Assembly: GCA_965218555.1 (NCBI GenBank)
Contig: OZ244625.1
Location: 3,472,001 to 3,536,000, forward strand
DNA length: 64,000 nt
Source of the DNA: JAPPLB01 sp965218555
GTDB taxonomy: Bacteria > Acidobacteriota > Terriglobia > Bryobacterales > UBA6623
Reading direction: 5' to 3'
The position numbers were made by a program, and so were the translations under genes. Position 1 is the stretch's first letter, and every line of letters begins with the position of its first letter. A model generated the notes under the pieces. The model worked only from the letters and a program-made list of their open reading frames with translations. It did no database searches and was not told the DNA's origin. Positions 43,222 through 53,400 of the stretch are shown here, in pieces.

Positions 43222-45306
43222 TCAAGGAAGCAGCACGATTGGCGCTCGGTGGAAGGCGAACTTGCGGTCAATCTCGTCGATAACACTGACTTGGCAAACG
43301 TACTCTCCGGGCGCGAGATCGTCCAGCGAAATCTGAAACTCCACCGGCGCCGCTTCGCGTTTCGCTTCGGACTTCTTTGAAACCCGCAGCGGCTCGGACT
43401 CGAACATTTTTAAACCATCCCGGTATAGAGCGACGCTGGACGAAAGGGACGCCGCTTCCCGCCGGCCCGTCGCGCCCGGATCATACACCTCGAAGTACAC
43501 ATATAGCGGCTGCTTCTTGCGGAACACCCGCGTGATGCTTGGGATCAGCTTCCGACCGTCCTGCACGAGGGGATGGGATGCAAGAACCTTCTTGTTGCGC
43601 TCCGCCGCGCCGATGGCATCGTCAAGCGATTCCCGCTGATTCGACCACACCACCGAACTGATGCGCGCATACGACTTCTGCTCGCCAAGATCGGGGATTT
43701 CGAAGCGCGTCTCAAACGTTCCCATCTTCCCCGTCTGGTTTTCCCGCGTCAGAAATTTCAGAGTGTACTCACCTGGCGGTAGAGTGAAGCCGGTGTCGTA
43801 TTGCAGGTTCCGGGAGGTCAGCCTTTCGGCCTTCGCGCCCCGCAACTTCACCTCGATGTGGTCCCGTAGATTGGCCACCATCTTCCCTCGGCTGTCGCGC
43901 ACCTGCCCGATGAAATCCAGCCGCTGCTGCTCTTGACCGCCTTCTTGAGCAAACTCCAACTCGGAATCGGGAATCTTTACCGCCACTGGGACAAAGTAGC
44001 GGTCGCGGCCCAGCCGGAAATAGTTCACTTCCAGCACCAGCCTTAAGTCGGTCACCGGATCACCCAACAGCAACGCTTCTTCAAGCTGTCGTTCCTTGTC
44101 GTCTCGCGAGAATCGCCGGAAGTCCTTCGAACCGAAGTAGCCGGAGCGATAGTCCAGTTTGGCGTTCGGCATCGACTGCACACGGATCTTCACGCGCCGG
44201 AACCGCCCGTCCGTCTTCTCGTTCGTACTGTAGTAACCGAGTATGTAGTAGCTCGTAATCTCTTGCTGCGCACGCGTGATGCCCAGCGTCAAATCGTTGT
44301 CGTTGAGGAACACCTTGCCGCCGGTGTCGCCAGCGAGGGTAAACAGCGTGTCCTGCGAGTCGTTGAATCGTCCGCGCTGCTGCCGCTGACCTTCACCGGA
44401 ATAGGCTCTCGTACCACGCTGCGAGCCCACTGTCGCATCACCTAAAGGGGCCTCCGCCACCAGACCGCGTGTATCGATCGGATAGAACGACACGTTGGCC
44501 CGCACTGCTGCGTTGACCGTTGAGCGTAACTGCGAGTTGTTCTCAACGCCCGTCCGGCTCACCCCGCTCGAGAAGTAAACAAGCGCCTTCTTCTCCGGTA
44601 GCGAGCCCAGCATCTTCGTCGCCGATTGCAGCGCGCTCAGCTTGCGGTCCGTATTGAAGATGTTGAACTCGGTCTCGTCCGCCACGAAGGCCGCCCCGTC
44701 ATCGACGGCCGCGGCTTCATCCGTCTCCGCCTCGACGGCCAGCTCGCTCGCCTCGCCCAGCCGAAAACTCGCGATTACCTCACGCAGCAACTCACGGTTG
44801 TCGGTAAAGTCCTGCAATACCTGCAAGCGGCTTGAAAACGCCATGATCGCTACCAGGTCCACCGACGACATCTGTTCGTCGAGGAATCGGTCCGCCGCCT
44901 TCTGGGCGCGAATCTGGTCTGCCGGCAGCATCGACGAAAAGTCGAAATAAAGCACCATAAGCCGCTTGTCGCGATAGCGCACTTTCCCCGGTGCGGACGG
45001 TGTGATTTCTTGCTGCCTCTCCGCCGTCGGTTGCAGTTCGGCAGTCTCCCTTTCGGCAAACCTGGGCGGATCCGCCGCGACATCGAGCTGCTGGAACTCA
45101 AACACGGAGATCTTCTGCCGCTTGCCGTCTTCCAGAACCTCGAAGTCCTCCGGCTTGAGGTCCTCGACGGGCCGGCCCTCGCCGTCGCGAACCCCCACGT
45201 TGACGATGACGAGGTTGGTCGATACGGAGAACTTGAAAGACCCGTCCGGCTCCTGCCCTGACAGGGCTATTGCACCAATCAAGCAGAGTAATATCAGTCG
45301 CATCAT
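43222..45306 (-). CDS. Exported VWFA-domain protein, coupled to TonB-dependent receptor
   Basis: A 694-residue protein with signal peptide MMRLILLCLIGAIALSG. The N-terminal signature KFSVSTNLVIVNVGVRDGEG and FEVLEDGKRQKISVFEFQQL matches acidobacterial VWFA proteins. The VWA domain is at RLMVLYFDFSSMLPADQIRA (MIDAS-like DFSSM) and KKALVYFSSGVSRTGVENNS. The C-terminal half (about residues 400-694) is beta-rich with LPPGEYTLKFLTRENQTG and LAPGEYVCQVSVIDE, as in adhesive modules. Its ATG overlaps the receptor stop (TAATG), so translation is coupled. The ORF continues upstream out of frame meaning; ATG 45306 is the start. Confidence 0.88.
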   Translation of the reverse strand: MMRLILLCLIGAIALSGQEPDGSFKFSVSTNLVIVNVGVRDGEGRPVEDLKPEDFEVLEDGKRQKISVFEFQQLDVAADPPRFAERETAELQPTAERQQEITPSAPGKVRYRDKRLMVLYFDFSSMLPADQIRAQKAADRFLDEQMSSVDLVAIMAFSSRLQVLQDFTDNRELLREVIASFRLGEASELAVEAETDEAAAVDDGAAFVADETEFNIFNTDRKLSALQSATKMLGSLPEKKALVYFSSGVSRTGVENNSQLRSTVNAAVRANVSFYPIDTRGLVAEAPLGDATVGSQRGTRAYSGEGQRQQRGRFNDSQDTLFTLAGDTGGKVFLNDNDLTLGITRAQQEITSYYILGYYSTNEKTDGRFRRVKIRVQSMPNAKLDYRSGYFGSKDFRRFSRDDKERQLEEALLLGDPVTDLRLVLEVNYFRLGRDRYFVPVAVKIPDSELEFAQEGGQEQQRLDFIGQVRDSRGKMVANLRDHIEVKLRGAKAERLTSRNLQYDTGFTLPPGEYTLKFLTRENQTGKMGTFETRFEIPDLGEQKSYARISSVVWSNQRESLDDAIGAAERNKKVLASHPLVQDGRKLIPSITRVFRKKQPLYVYFEVYDPGATGRREAASLSSSVALYRDGLKMFESEPLRVSKKSEAKREAAPVEFQISLDDLAPGEYVCQVSVIDEIDRKFAFHRAPIVLLP

Positions 45307-48300
45307 TAGAACCTGAACCGCAGACTGGCGCGCATCGTGCGCATCGCCGCCGTATTGGTCGCCAAACCGAAGTTCGACGCGTTCACGGTTGTGGCCAAAC
45401 CCGTGAAGTTGACGTTGTTCGTGGCATTGGCACTGTCCACGCGGAACTGCACCGTTCGCCGGTCTTGGCCGAGGCGAAACGTGCGCCCGACTCCAAAATT
45501 GAGCGTAACCAAACCCGGCCCGGGAATCGTGTTGCGCGCGGCATTGCCGAAGCGGTCGGCGGGCGGAGTCGTAAACGCCAAAGGATTGAAGAACCTGCCG
45601 CCGCTGTCCACTGGAAGTCCGGTTGCGTCGGCGCGTCCCGATCCCACTATGCCGCTGCCGCCGGTGTTCGATTGGTTGCCAAGAACGACCGCCGTAAACG
45701 GAGTGCCCGAGTTGGCCGTCACACCGCCGGTGAAGTTCCAATCGCGAAAGATCGTTTCAAACAGGTTCCTGGACGGAGACCCCTGCGGTCCTCCAACCGG
45801 TGACTCGAGCACATACGACAGGGTGAGCGCATGCCGCTGGTCGAAACTCGATAGACCCCGCTCAAGGTTCAAGTTCCGGTCGTAGAGCGCCACTACCGCC
45901 GCCCCGCCGCCGAAAGTCGAGACGTTATCGAGGGACTTCGAATACGTGTAGAGCGCACTGACCGAAATGCCTCGGCGGAATCGCCGATTCAGCCGTACCT
46001 GCCCCGCATGGTAGATCGAGTTGCCTTCGGAGCTGTCAAACGTGAACCCCACCGCGTTGCCGATGAGACGGCGCTCCTCCGCCGTCAGCGGCGAACCCGC
46101 CGGAGCCCGATTCGGCGAACGCTGAATATCGAGCCGCGTACCCTTCGTCCCGAGATAGCCCACCTCAATCACCATCGCCCCCGGCAGATCCTGTTGCACC
46201 GCCAAGTTCCAGGTCTGCGCGTAGCCGACGAGGTAATTTCGATCCACAGCGAAGGTGTTCGTGATGTCCTGATCGGGCCGGGCCGCAAAGCCGTTTCGGA
46301 TTGTCAAAATCCGATCCAGCGTCGTCGTCAAAGTGCCCGTAGTTGCAAACGGCGGCTGTTGACCCAGGCGGCTCGCCGCGTTGTTGTAAACCGAGCCGTT
46401 GTAGTACCAGCCATAGCCGGCCCGCACCAGCGTCGAGCGTTTGGGAAACGGCTTCCAGGCGATGCCGAATCGGGGCGCGATGTTGTTGCGGTCCGACTCG
46501 ATCAATGCTGCCGGGAACAACCCGCTGAAAGCACCGTCCGCGGCCGGCAACACCGGCGCCACGCCGGTGAACCCCGGCGCGACATCGAGGTTCACGATCC
46601 GGTTGAACTTTTCGCGGAACGGCGGGAGGAACTCATACCGCAGTCCGAAGTTGACGGTGAAGTTCGCACTCACTCGCCAATCGTCCTGGGCATACAGGCT
46701 GAATGCCGAAGCACGGAAATACGTATCGGGATTTCCGAACCGAATCGAGCTTGACTGCGGCAGACCCAGGACGAAATCCGCGAAGTCGAACCCGGTTTTC
46801 GCCAGCGGTAAGCCCCGGTCGTCGAACGCGCTGGTCCCCAGACCGCTGAAGCTCACGCTGCCCCGTGCGTTCTGCTCACTGATGTTATTGAGTTGGATCC
46901 AGCGGTAGTCGCCGCCCATCGACAAGTTGTGATTGCCGAGCACCCATGTGAGCCCCTCACTGATTCCAAACGTCTGATCACGTCGCAGTATCGGGCTGCC
47001 ATCGGTGAGATTACCGAAGTTCGTGAATGTCAGGTTTGGCGGGCCAAAGTTGATCGGCGAATCGGACGTCCCCTCAATCCCAAGGTCTCCGGCCACATCC
47101 GCACCGAACGCGAAGAACGGAAGCGTCTCGATCCGGTTCCGCGAAAAGCGCAACCGCAAGTTGCTGATCACATTCGTCTTCACGTTGCGCGTCCAACCGA
47201 GGTTCACGCTCTGCGCCCGGCTGTCCGTCGTGTCACGGAAGCCGAACAATTGCGCCGCCTCGGAATCCCTCACCCGAAGGTTGTAGGAGACCGACAGCCG
47301 GTCCGCTTCGGAAATGCTCCGTCCCATCCGTACACTGAAGTTATCGGAGTCTTGTGGTATCGAGGTGATGAACTGGTAGTTCTGTACTTGGCCCGGCTGG
47401 TTCGGTAGTGGGATAAACGGCATTAAACCGAGCGCCGCCGAATCCAACCGTGATGCCGGAATCACGTTGTTGGGAAAGGCCTCACCCGCATCGAACACCC
47501 TCACCGGACCCGAAGCCACAGACTGCGAAAAGTCGCCCAGCCGCTCCAACGCCGATGGCAACGTCGATGTGCGGTTGAAGGGGTTCCGGCTGCGTGCGCC
47601 GTTGTACCGAAAGAAAAAGAACGTTTTTTCGTCGTCCACGATCTTCGGGATCTTCAGCGGCCCACCCAGCATTGCTCCGAACTGATTCTGCGCATAGGAA
47701 GGTTTGTCCACCACTTGGCCGGTGAGTGAATAAGGCCGGGCATCCAACGCCGAATTGCGGAACGAGAAGTCGAGCGAGGCGCGCATCGAGTTTCTTCCGG
47801 CCCCAATCCGGTTTCCGAACTGCATCGTCCCGCGCCGCCGCATCCATTCACGCATGCGCGCCAGTCGCTCGGGTGTCATCTCACCTCTTCCCGGACCGCC
47901 AGGACCACCGGGGCCTCGGCCCCCCGGGCCACCCGGTCCGCGTCCTCCGGCTCGGCGGCCGCCGGGCCCGCCGCGCCGGCCGCCGAACCCTCTACCGCCG
48001 GATCCTCGGCCGCCCCGACCCAATCCTGGCCCGTCGCCTCTGTCATTGCCGCCGCGATTGGCGAAAGGATTCCCTTGCTGCGAGGGACCGCCAAAACCCA
48101 GCCCTCGCATACCGAACGGATCGTCACCCCCCGGAGCCTGCAAGCCACGGCTCAAGCTGCCGGACACGAGGAACGATTCATTGGCGTCCTGCTCCGCCGC
48201 CATCGTGATCGTCGGATCGGGCATCGCCGCCAAGTCGTTCATGATGCTGTTCTGCTGCGTTTCGTTCACAAGTAGCCGCTGAAAGCGCTCCCTACGCTCC

Positions 48301-48650
48301 GCCCGCGAGAGCTGTTCTCCGTCTCCAGGGGCCGCCTGCTGTTCCCGAGTCGCTAGTTCCAACTCCCATTCCGTGGGACTCGCGCCGTCGGTAACTTCAA
48401 TCTCGCGCGTAACCGGCTCGAAGCCGAACATGCTCACTTCCAGCGTCCAGACGCCCGGCTGCATCTGGGCAAAGCGGTACCGGCCCGTCTGATCGGTCGA
48501 GGTCACTAGCTTGGTCTCGCCCTGTGTAGCAATGACCGACGTGCCGGGGATCGGCAGCTTGTTCGATCGAACGAGGCCGACATGCTCAGCAGCCGAAACG
48601 CTGCCCGCAGACACATAGAGCGCAACAAGGAACCGCGATAGTAAGGTCAT
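45306..48650 (-). CDS. TonB-dependent receptor (acidobacterial OmpA-type) with Gly/Arg-rich insert
   Basis: An 1114-residue outer-membrane protein. After a signal peptide (FLVALYVSAGSVSAAE) comes a carboxypeptidase-regulatory-like domain (TSTDQTGRYRFAQMQPGVWT). Residues about 173-257 form a Gly/Arg/Pro-rich low-complexity region (GRGGRGSGGRGFGGRRGG). The barrel ends MRTMRASLRFRF with terminal Phe. Strand markers such as NFTVNFGLRYEFLPPF and LVRAGYGWYYNGSVYNN are typical. The receptor should import an unknown ligand with TonB. The Gly/Arg-rich region sits where the plug normally is, and no clear plug motif follows it. It is first in a two-gene set with the VWFA protein. Confidence 0.9.
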   Translation of the reverse strand: MTLLSRFLVALYVSAGSVSAAEHVGLVRSNKLPIPGTSVIATQGETKLVTSTDQTGRYRFAQMQPGVWTLEVSMFGFEPVTREIEVTDGASPTEWELELATREQQAAPGDGEQLSRAERRERFQRLLVNETQQNSIMNDLAAMPDPTITMAAEQDANESFLVSGSLSRGLQAPGGDDPFGMRGLGFGGPSQQGNPFANRGGNDRGDGPGLGRGGRGSGGRGFGGRRGGPGGRRAGGRGPGGPGGRGPGGPGGPGRGEMTPERLARMREWMRRRGTMQFGNRIGAGRNSMRASLDFSFRNSALDARPYSLTGQVVDKPSYAQNQFGAMLGGPLKIPKIVDDEKTFFFFRYNGARSRNPFNRTSTLPSALERLGDFSQSVASGPVRVFDAGEAFPNNVIPASRLDSAALGLMPFIPLPNQPGQVQNYQFITSIPQDSDNFSVRMGRSISEADRLSVSYNLRVRDSEAAQLFGFRDTTDSRAQSVNLGWTRNVKTNVISNLRLRFSRNRIETLPFFAFGADVAGDLGIEGTSDSPINFGPPNLTFTNFGNLTDGSPILRRDQTFGISEGLTWVLGNHNLSMGGDYRWIQLNNISEQNARGSVSFSGLGTSAFDDRGLPLAKTGFDFADFVLGLPQSSSIRFGNPDTYFRASAFSLYAQDDWRVSANFTVNFGLRYEFLPPFREKFNRIVNLDVAPGFTGVAPVLPAADGAFSGLFPAALIESDRNNIAPRFGIAWKPFPKRSTLVRAGYGWYYNGSVYNNAASRLGQQPPFATTGTLTTTLDRILTIRNGFAARPDQDITNTFAVDRNYLVGYAQTWNLAVQQDLPGAMVIEVGYLGTKGTRLDIQRSPNRAPAGSPLTAEERRLIGNAVGFTFDSSEGNSIYHAGQVRLNRRFRRGISVSALYTYSKSLDNVSTFGGGAAVVALYDRNLNLERGLSSFDQRHALTLSYVLESPVGGPQGSPSRNLFETIFRDWNFTGGVTANSGTPFTAVVLGNQSNTGGSGIVGSGRADATGLPVDSGGRFFNPLAFTTPPADRFGNAARNTIPGPGLVTLNFGVGRTFRLGQDRRTVQFRVDSANATNNVNFTGLATTVNASNFGLATNTAAMRTMRASLRFRF

Positions 48651-48939
48651 CGGCTTTTCCGACCAAGGCGGTCGTAGCTTTCCTTACGTTACCGGCAACA
48701 CGGCCAAGTAGTGTTAAATCAAGGTAAAATGACCGGCCTGCAGTACCGGGGCATGTTCCGGGAGTTTTGATCCCCGACCCCTCATCGCCGGATCTGACCG
48801 GCGCCTCGAAGATTCCTCAGATGAACGGCACGGTTGTAGCGCCGTCCGTCGGCCTGAGCCCCGTCTGGAAACAGTTCGCGATCATCCACGGTGTGAGTGT
48901 CCTCGGGAGAATCCAGCCGCCGGCTAGAGCGGCGAGTGC

Positions 48940-50144
48940 TCATCTTCCCTCTACCGGAGCGAAACGGCCCTGTTCTGAAACCTGAAGTCGAACGATGAGA
49001 CGGTCTGCTTCCGCCTCGATCTCAAAGTCGAGACGGCTTTCCATATCAACCACGATCCAGACAATCAATGGGTCGTTCTTGAACTGTGCGGTCCGGACTC
49101 TTTGCACACCCAGCGCCGAGACATTGATCCTGCGGTGCGCAATGGGTGTTTTGAGCATTCCCTGTGGGATGTCGATCACCAAACGGTCCGGGCTACGGAA
49201 AACCATCGACATATACTCCGTTTGAGCACTCGCAGCAATCGTTACAACGACTTGTTCAGACCACGTCTCCACCAAGATTGCAGTGACTGAAACCGGGCCG
49301 CCGTAGGATGTGAGTTTCTACCGCGTGGTTGGAGGTTGGGCGGCTTTTATTTGCGACGGCAGCGGGGTTGAGGAAGCCTTTTGCCCGGGCCGGCTTTCGG
49401 AAACCTGCACCGGCTCGGCGTCTCGGAGAGCTACCCGAAAGGTAATCGCCTCCGACACGGTGCCGGGGCGAGCGCTACCCCGATTCGCGCAACGCTTGCT
49501 CTGTTCGGGTCGCTGCGATAGCCGCCGCCGAGCAGAACGCAATAGCGCGCTCCTTCCGGTCCCTGCGGATCCTTGTCGGGAGACTTGCGGTAGTAATCGG
49601 ATGAGAAGCCGTCCACGACCCATTCCCATGCCCCATACGTGCCGGCGAAGATACCCCAGGAGTTGGCTTTCTCGGGAATCTCGCACTCAGGTTCTCCCGA
49701 ATTGTCCTTCGGGACCATAAGTTCATCACCCCACGGGTAGGGTTTTCCCTCGAGTCCGCCGCGGATCGCTTTTTCTCACTCGGCTTCGGTTGGCAGCCGA
49801 TACCGTCTCCCGGTCTGCTCGCTCAGCCAAAGGCAGTAAGACTGCTCATCATTCCAACTCACACCGGTTACGGGTCGGGCGCTTACGTCCGCGTCTTTCG
49901 GCACATTGAGCGGATTCGGGTACGCCGGGCGGAACGCTCGAAACTCGGCGAAAGTCACCGGCCGCTTGCCGATGGCGAATTCGGAGACAAACACCTCATG
50001 AACGGGTTTCTCCCAGGTTGCTCCCTCCGCCGAGCCCATCTGAAAACGACCGGCCGCGACTCGAACCGTTTCGGGCAGCGGTTGCGCCGGTCGGGCCCCG
50101 GCGACGACACAAACACTCGCCAGTACTCGGATCTGATAAAACAC
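48940..50144 (-). pseudogene. Formylglycine-generating-enzyme-like (SUMF1) gene fused to AMIN domain, broken
   Basis: From ATG 50144: signal-like MFYQIRVLASVCVVAGARPA, then the SUMF1 start VRVAAGRFQMGSAEGATWEK, PVTGVSWNDEQSYCLWLSEQ and RLPTEAE. The next codon is TGA (49777-49775) where the family has Trp (EAEWEKA). The same frame continues EKAIRGGLEGKPYPWGDE and GAWEWVVDGFSSDYYRKSP. Near 49485 a frameshift occurs after GGGYRSDPNRASVA; another frame carries NRGSARPGTVSEAITFRVAL. After a Ser/Pro/Gln linker there is a TAG (49318-49320), and the same frame goes on into an AMIN domain (VVVTIAASAQTEYMSMVFRS, DRLVIDIPQGM). One gene with three lesions explains this. The AMIN part could in theory be read alone from TTG 49275. 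Confidence 0.8.
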
Positions 50145-50452
50145 CTTTAGGACAGCGAATCGAAACCCGGAACGCTTTCAAGGCTTGCCGACGTCCAACA
50201 ATTTGGTGCCCTGGGTGTATGTATGGTACTGATTTGCTGGGCGAACGGGAGTGAGGAACGTTTTGCAACACCATGCGGCGTGCGGTTTTCGGACGAGCAG
50301 AGTGCTCTGGGGCGCGGAATCGCCGCAAGGGATGTGTCAGTATGAGCGCCGAGTGGAACAAAAACCTCTCCGGGGAGAGTTCGAGCAAGCACAAGCGGCG
50401 GCGGGCAGTCGTCCCGAGCACGTTGTGAATCACTGCAGGAGGGTCCTCCATC
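50145..50452. other. Non-coding gap between pseudogene and NHL gene
   Basis: About 308 bases between the divergent SUMF1-AMIN pseudogene and the NHL gene. AGGAGGG at 50438-50444 is the probable ribosome site of the NHL gene. No promoter of good quality or RNA structure was recognised. Confidence 0.45.
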
Positions 50453-53400
50453 ATGCCGTTCCACCTTGACTCAGTTTTTTTCCGGCTTGTCGGTTGCCTG
50501 GCGCTGCTCTCCGCGACGGCCTGGGCGCAACAGCAGGCCGACTATAGAATCGATACGTTCGCTGGCCTGCAGGGGGTGAGAGACAGCCGGCAGGCCACCG
50601 GGGCCGTTCTCAGCTTCCCCTATGGTGTGGCGGTGGACGGCTCGGGCAACCTCTACATCGCCGATACCCATAACGACCGCATCCGCAAGGTCGATGCCGA
50701 CGGGACGATCACCACGGTGGCGGGCACGGGAATTGACGGCTTCAGCGGGGACTCCGGGCCGGCAACCGCGGCGCAGCTCGACTTCCCCACTGGCGTAGCC
50801 CTGGACGAAGCTAGCAATCTCTACATCGCCGATGTTTCCAATCACCGCATCCGCAAGGTCGATGCCTTCGGAACGATCTCCACGGTGGCGGGCAGAGGGA
50901 CCGCCGGCTTCAGCGGAGACTCCGGACCGGCAACCTCGGCGCAGCTCTACAACCCTGTTGGCGTGGCGGTGGCCGGCTTCGGCAATCTTTACATCGCCGA
51001 CTATTCCAATCACCGCATCCGCAAGGTCGATGCCTTCGGGAGGATCACCACGGTAGCGGGCACGGGGACCGCCGGCTTCAGCGGCGATTCCGGGCCAGCA
51101 ACAGCGGCGCAGCTCAACAGACCCCGTAGTATAGCGGTGGACGGCTCCGGCAACCTCTACATCGTCGATACCAACAACCACCGCATCCGCAAGGTCGATT
51201 CCAACGGGACGATCACCACGGCGGCGGGCACGGGGACCGCCGGCTTCAGCGGCGATTCTGGGCCGGCAACCTCGGCGCAGCTCGACTCCCCCACTGGCGT
51301 GGCGCTGGACGGCTCCGGCAACTTCTACATCGCCGATTCCAACAATCACCGCATCCGCAAGGTCGATGCCGGCGGGACGATCACCACGGCGGCGGGCACG
51401 GAGCCCGCCGGCTTCAGCGGGGACTCCGGCCAGGCAACCAGCGCGCAGCTCAACAATCCCATTGGCGTGGCGCTGGACGGCTCCGGCAACCTCTACATCG
51501 CCGATACCCGCAACGACCGCATTCGCAAGGTCGATGCCGGCGGGACGATCACCACGGCGGCGGGCACGGAGCCCGCCGGCTTCAGCGGGGACGGCGGGCC
51601 GGCAACCGCAGCGCAACTCGACTTCCCCATTGACGTGGTGCCAGACAACGGCTCCGGCAACCTCTACATCGCCGATTCCAACAATCACCGCATCCGCAAG
51701 GTCGATGCCGGCGGGACGATCACCACGGCGGCGGGCACGGGGCACCGCGGCTTCAACGGGGACGACGGGCCGGCAACCGCAGCGCAGCTCAGCTTCCCCC
51801 ACGGCGTAGCGGTGGGCGGCTCCGGCAGTCTCTACATCGCCGATACCTACAACAACCGTGTCCGCAAGGTCAATGCCGGCGGGACGATTACCACGGTGGC
51901 TGGCACAGGGAGACGCGGCTTCAGCGGGGACGACGGGTCGGCAACAGCGGCGCGGCTCAACGGTCCCGATGGCGTGGCGGTCGACGGCTTCGGCAACCTC
52001 TACATCGCCGATACCCGCAACAACCGCATCCGCAAGGTCGATGCCGGCGGGACGATCACCACGGCGGCGGGCACGGGGACCGCCGGCTTCAGCGGGGACG
52101 ACGGGCCGGCAACAGCGGCACAGCTCAACGGCCCCGCTGGCATGGCGGTGGACGGCTCCGGCAACCTCTACATCGCCGATACCCGCAACAACCGCATCCG
52201 CAAGGTCGATGCCGGCGGGACGATCACCACGGCGGCGGGCACGGGGACCGCCGGCTTCAACGGGGAGGGTGGGCCGGCAACCGAGGCGCAGCTCAGCTTC
52301 CCCCATGGCGTGGCGGTGGGCCGCTCCGGTAATCTCTACATCGCCGATACCGGCAACAACCGCATCCGTAAGGTCGATGCCGACAGGACGATCACCACGG
52401 TGGCGGGCACGGGGACCGCCGGCTTCAGCGGGGACGGCGGGCCCGCAACCGAAGCGCACCTCAGGAACCCCTATGGCGTGACGTTGGACGGCTCTGGCAA
52501 CCTGTACATCGCCGATACCAACAACCACCGCATCCGCCTGCTGACGCCGCTGGCGGGCGACGACGACGGTGTTTCGGACGCGGTTGAGTCGGGGGCTCCC
52601 AATAACGGGGACGGCAATGGCGACGGCGTTCCGGATGCCGAGCAGTCCTATGTCGTCTCTTTTCCCAACGCCGAAGATGCACGCTACGTCACGCTGCAGG
52701 CCCCAGAGCGGACCCTCATCACCAACACGAGAGCCTTGTCCAGGCCCCCGGCGGAACCCCCTCCACCCGAAACCGAGCTTCCGATCGGACTTCTCTATTT
52801 TCGTCTCCACGGGCCGGCTCGGGGACAGGCCGCCGCGGTGACCCTTTTTCTTCCAGTGGACGTGCAGATCAACAGCTATTGGAAATACGGCCCCACGCCT
52901 GACGATGCCGTGCCGCACTGGTACGAATTTGTCTACGACGGCGAAACCGGAGCCCAATTCCCGGCGGCGGGCGAAATCGTCCTGCACTTCAAGGACGGAG
53001 AGCGTGGCGACGACGATCTGCGCCACAACGCCGAGATTGCGGGTGTGGGCGGGCCGGCCCTGACCGTGCGCACGCTTGCGCCGGTCACGCTCGGTGTCCC
53101 CGGCGAGGATAATTCCGTGGGAGTGGCCATCCACAATCCGACGCCCGCCGCCAACGCCGTGGCGTTGTCGCTCGTGGACGCCGCCGGCGCGACTCTCCAG
53201 CAGGTGGAGCTGGAGGAGGCTCTGGCGGGGAAGGCGCAACTGGCCCGGCTGGCGTGCGAGCTGATCGATTGCCGGCCGGCTAACGGCGACGCCGCGCTGA
53301 TCGTGCGCGGCCAGCAGGGTCCGGTGCAGAGCTTGTTCATGGTGGGCGATCATGCCGGGCGGAAGCTGGACGGCGTTTCCGGAAAGTTCGAGGCTGGCAA

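Noticed and set aside
48767..48985. 72-residue plus-strand frame upstream of the receptor gene
   Set aside because: It partly overlaps the AMIN remnant on the opposite strand, and has no ribosome site or family features.
50570..52560. Regular repeats that could be taken for a CRISPR array
   Set aside because: The period is 168 bases, the units are coding and translate into NHL blades; there are no short repeats with unique spacers.
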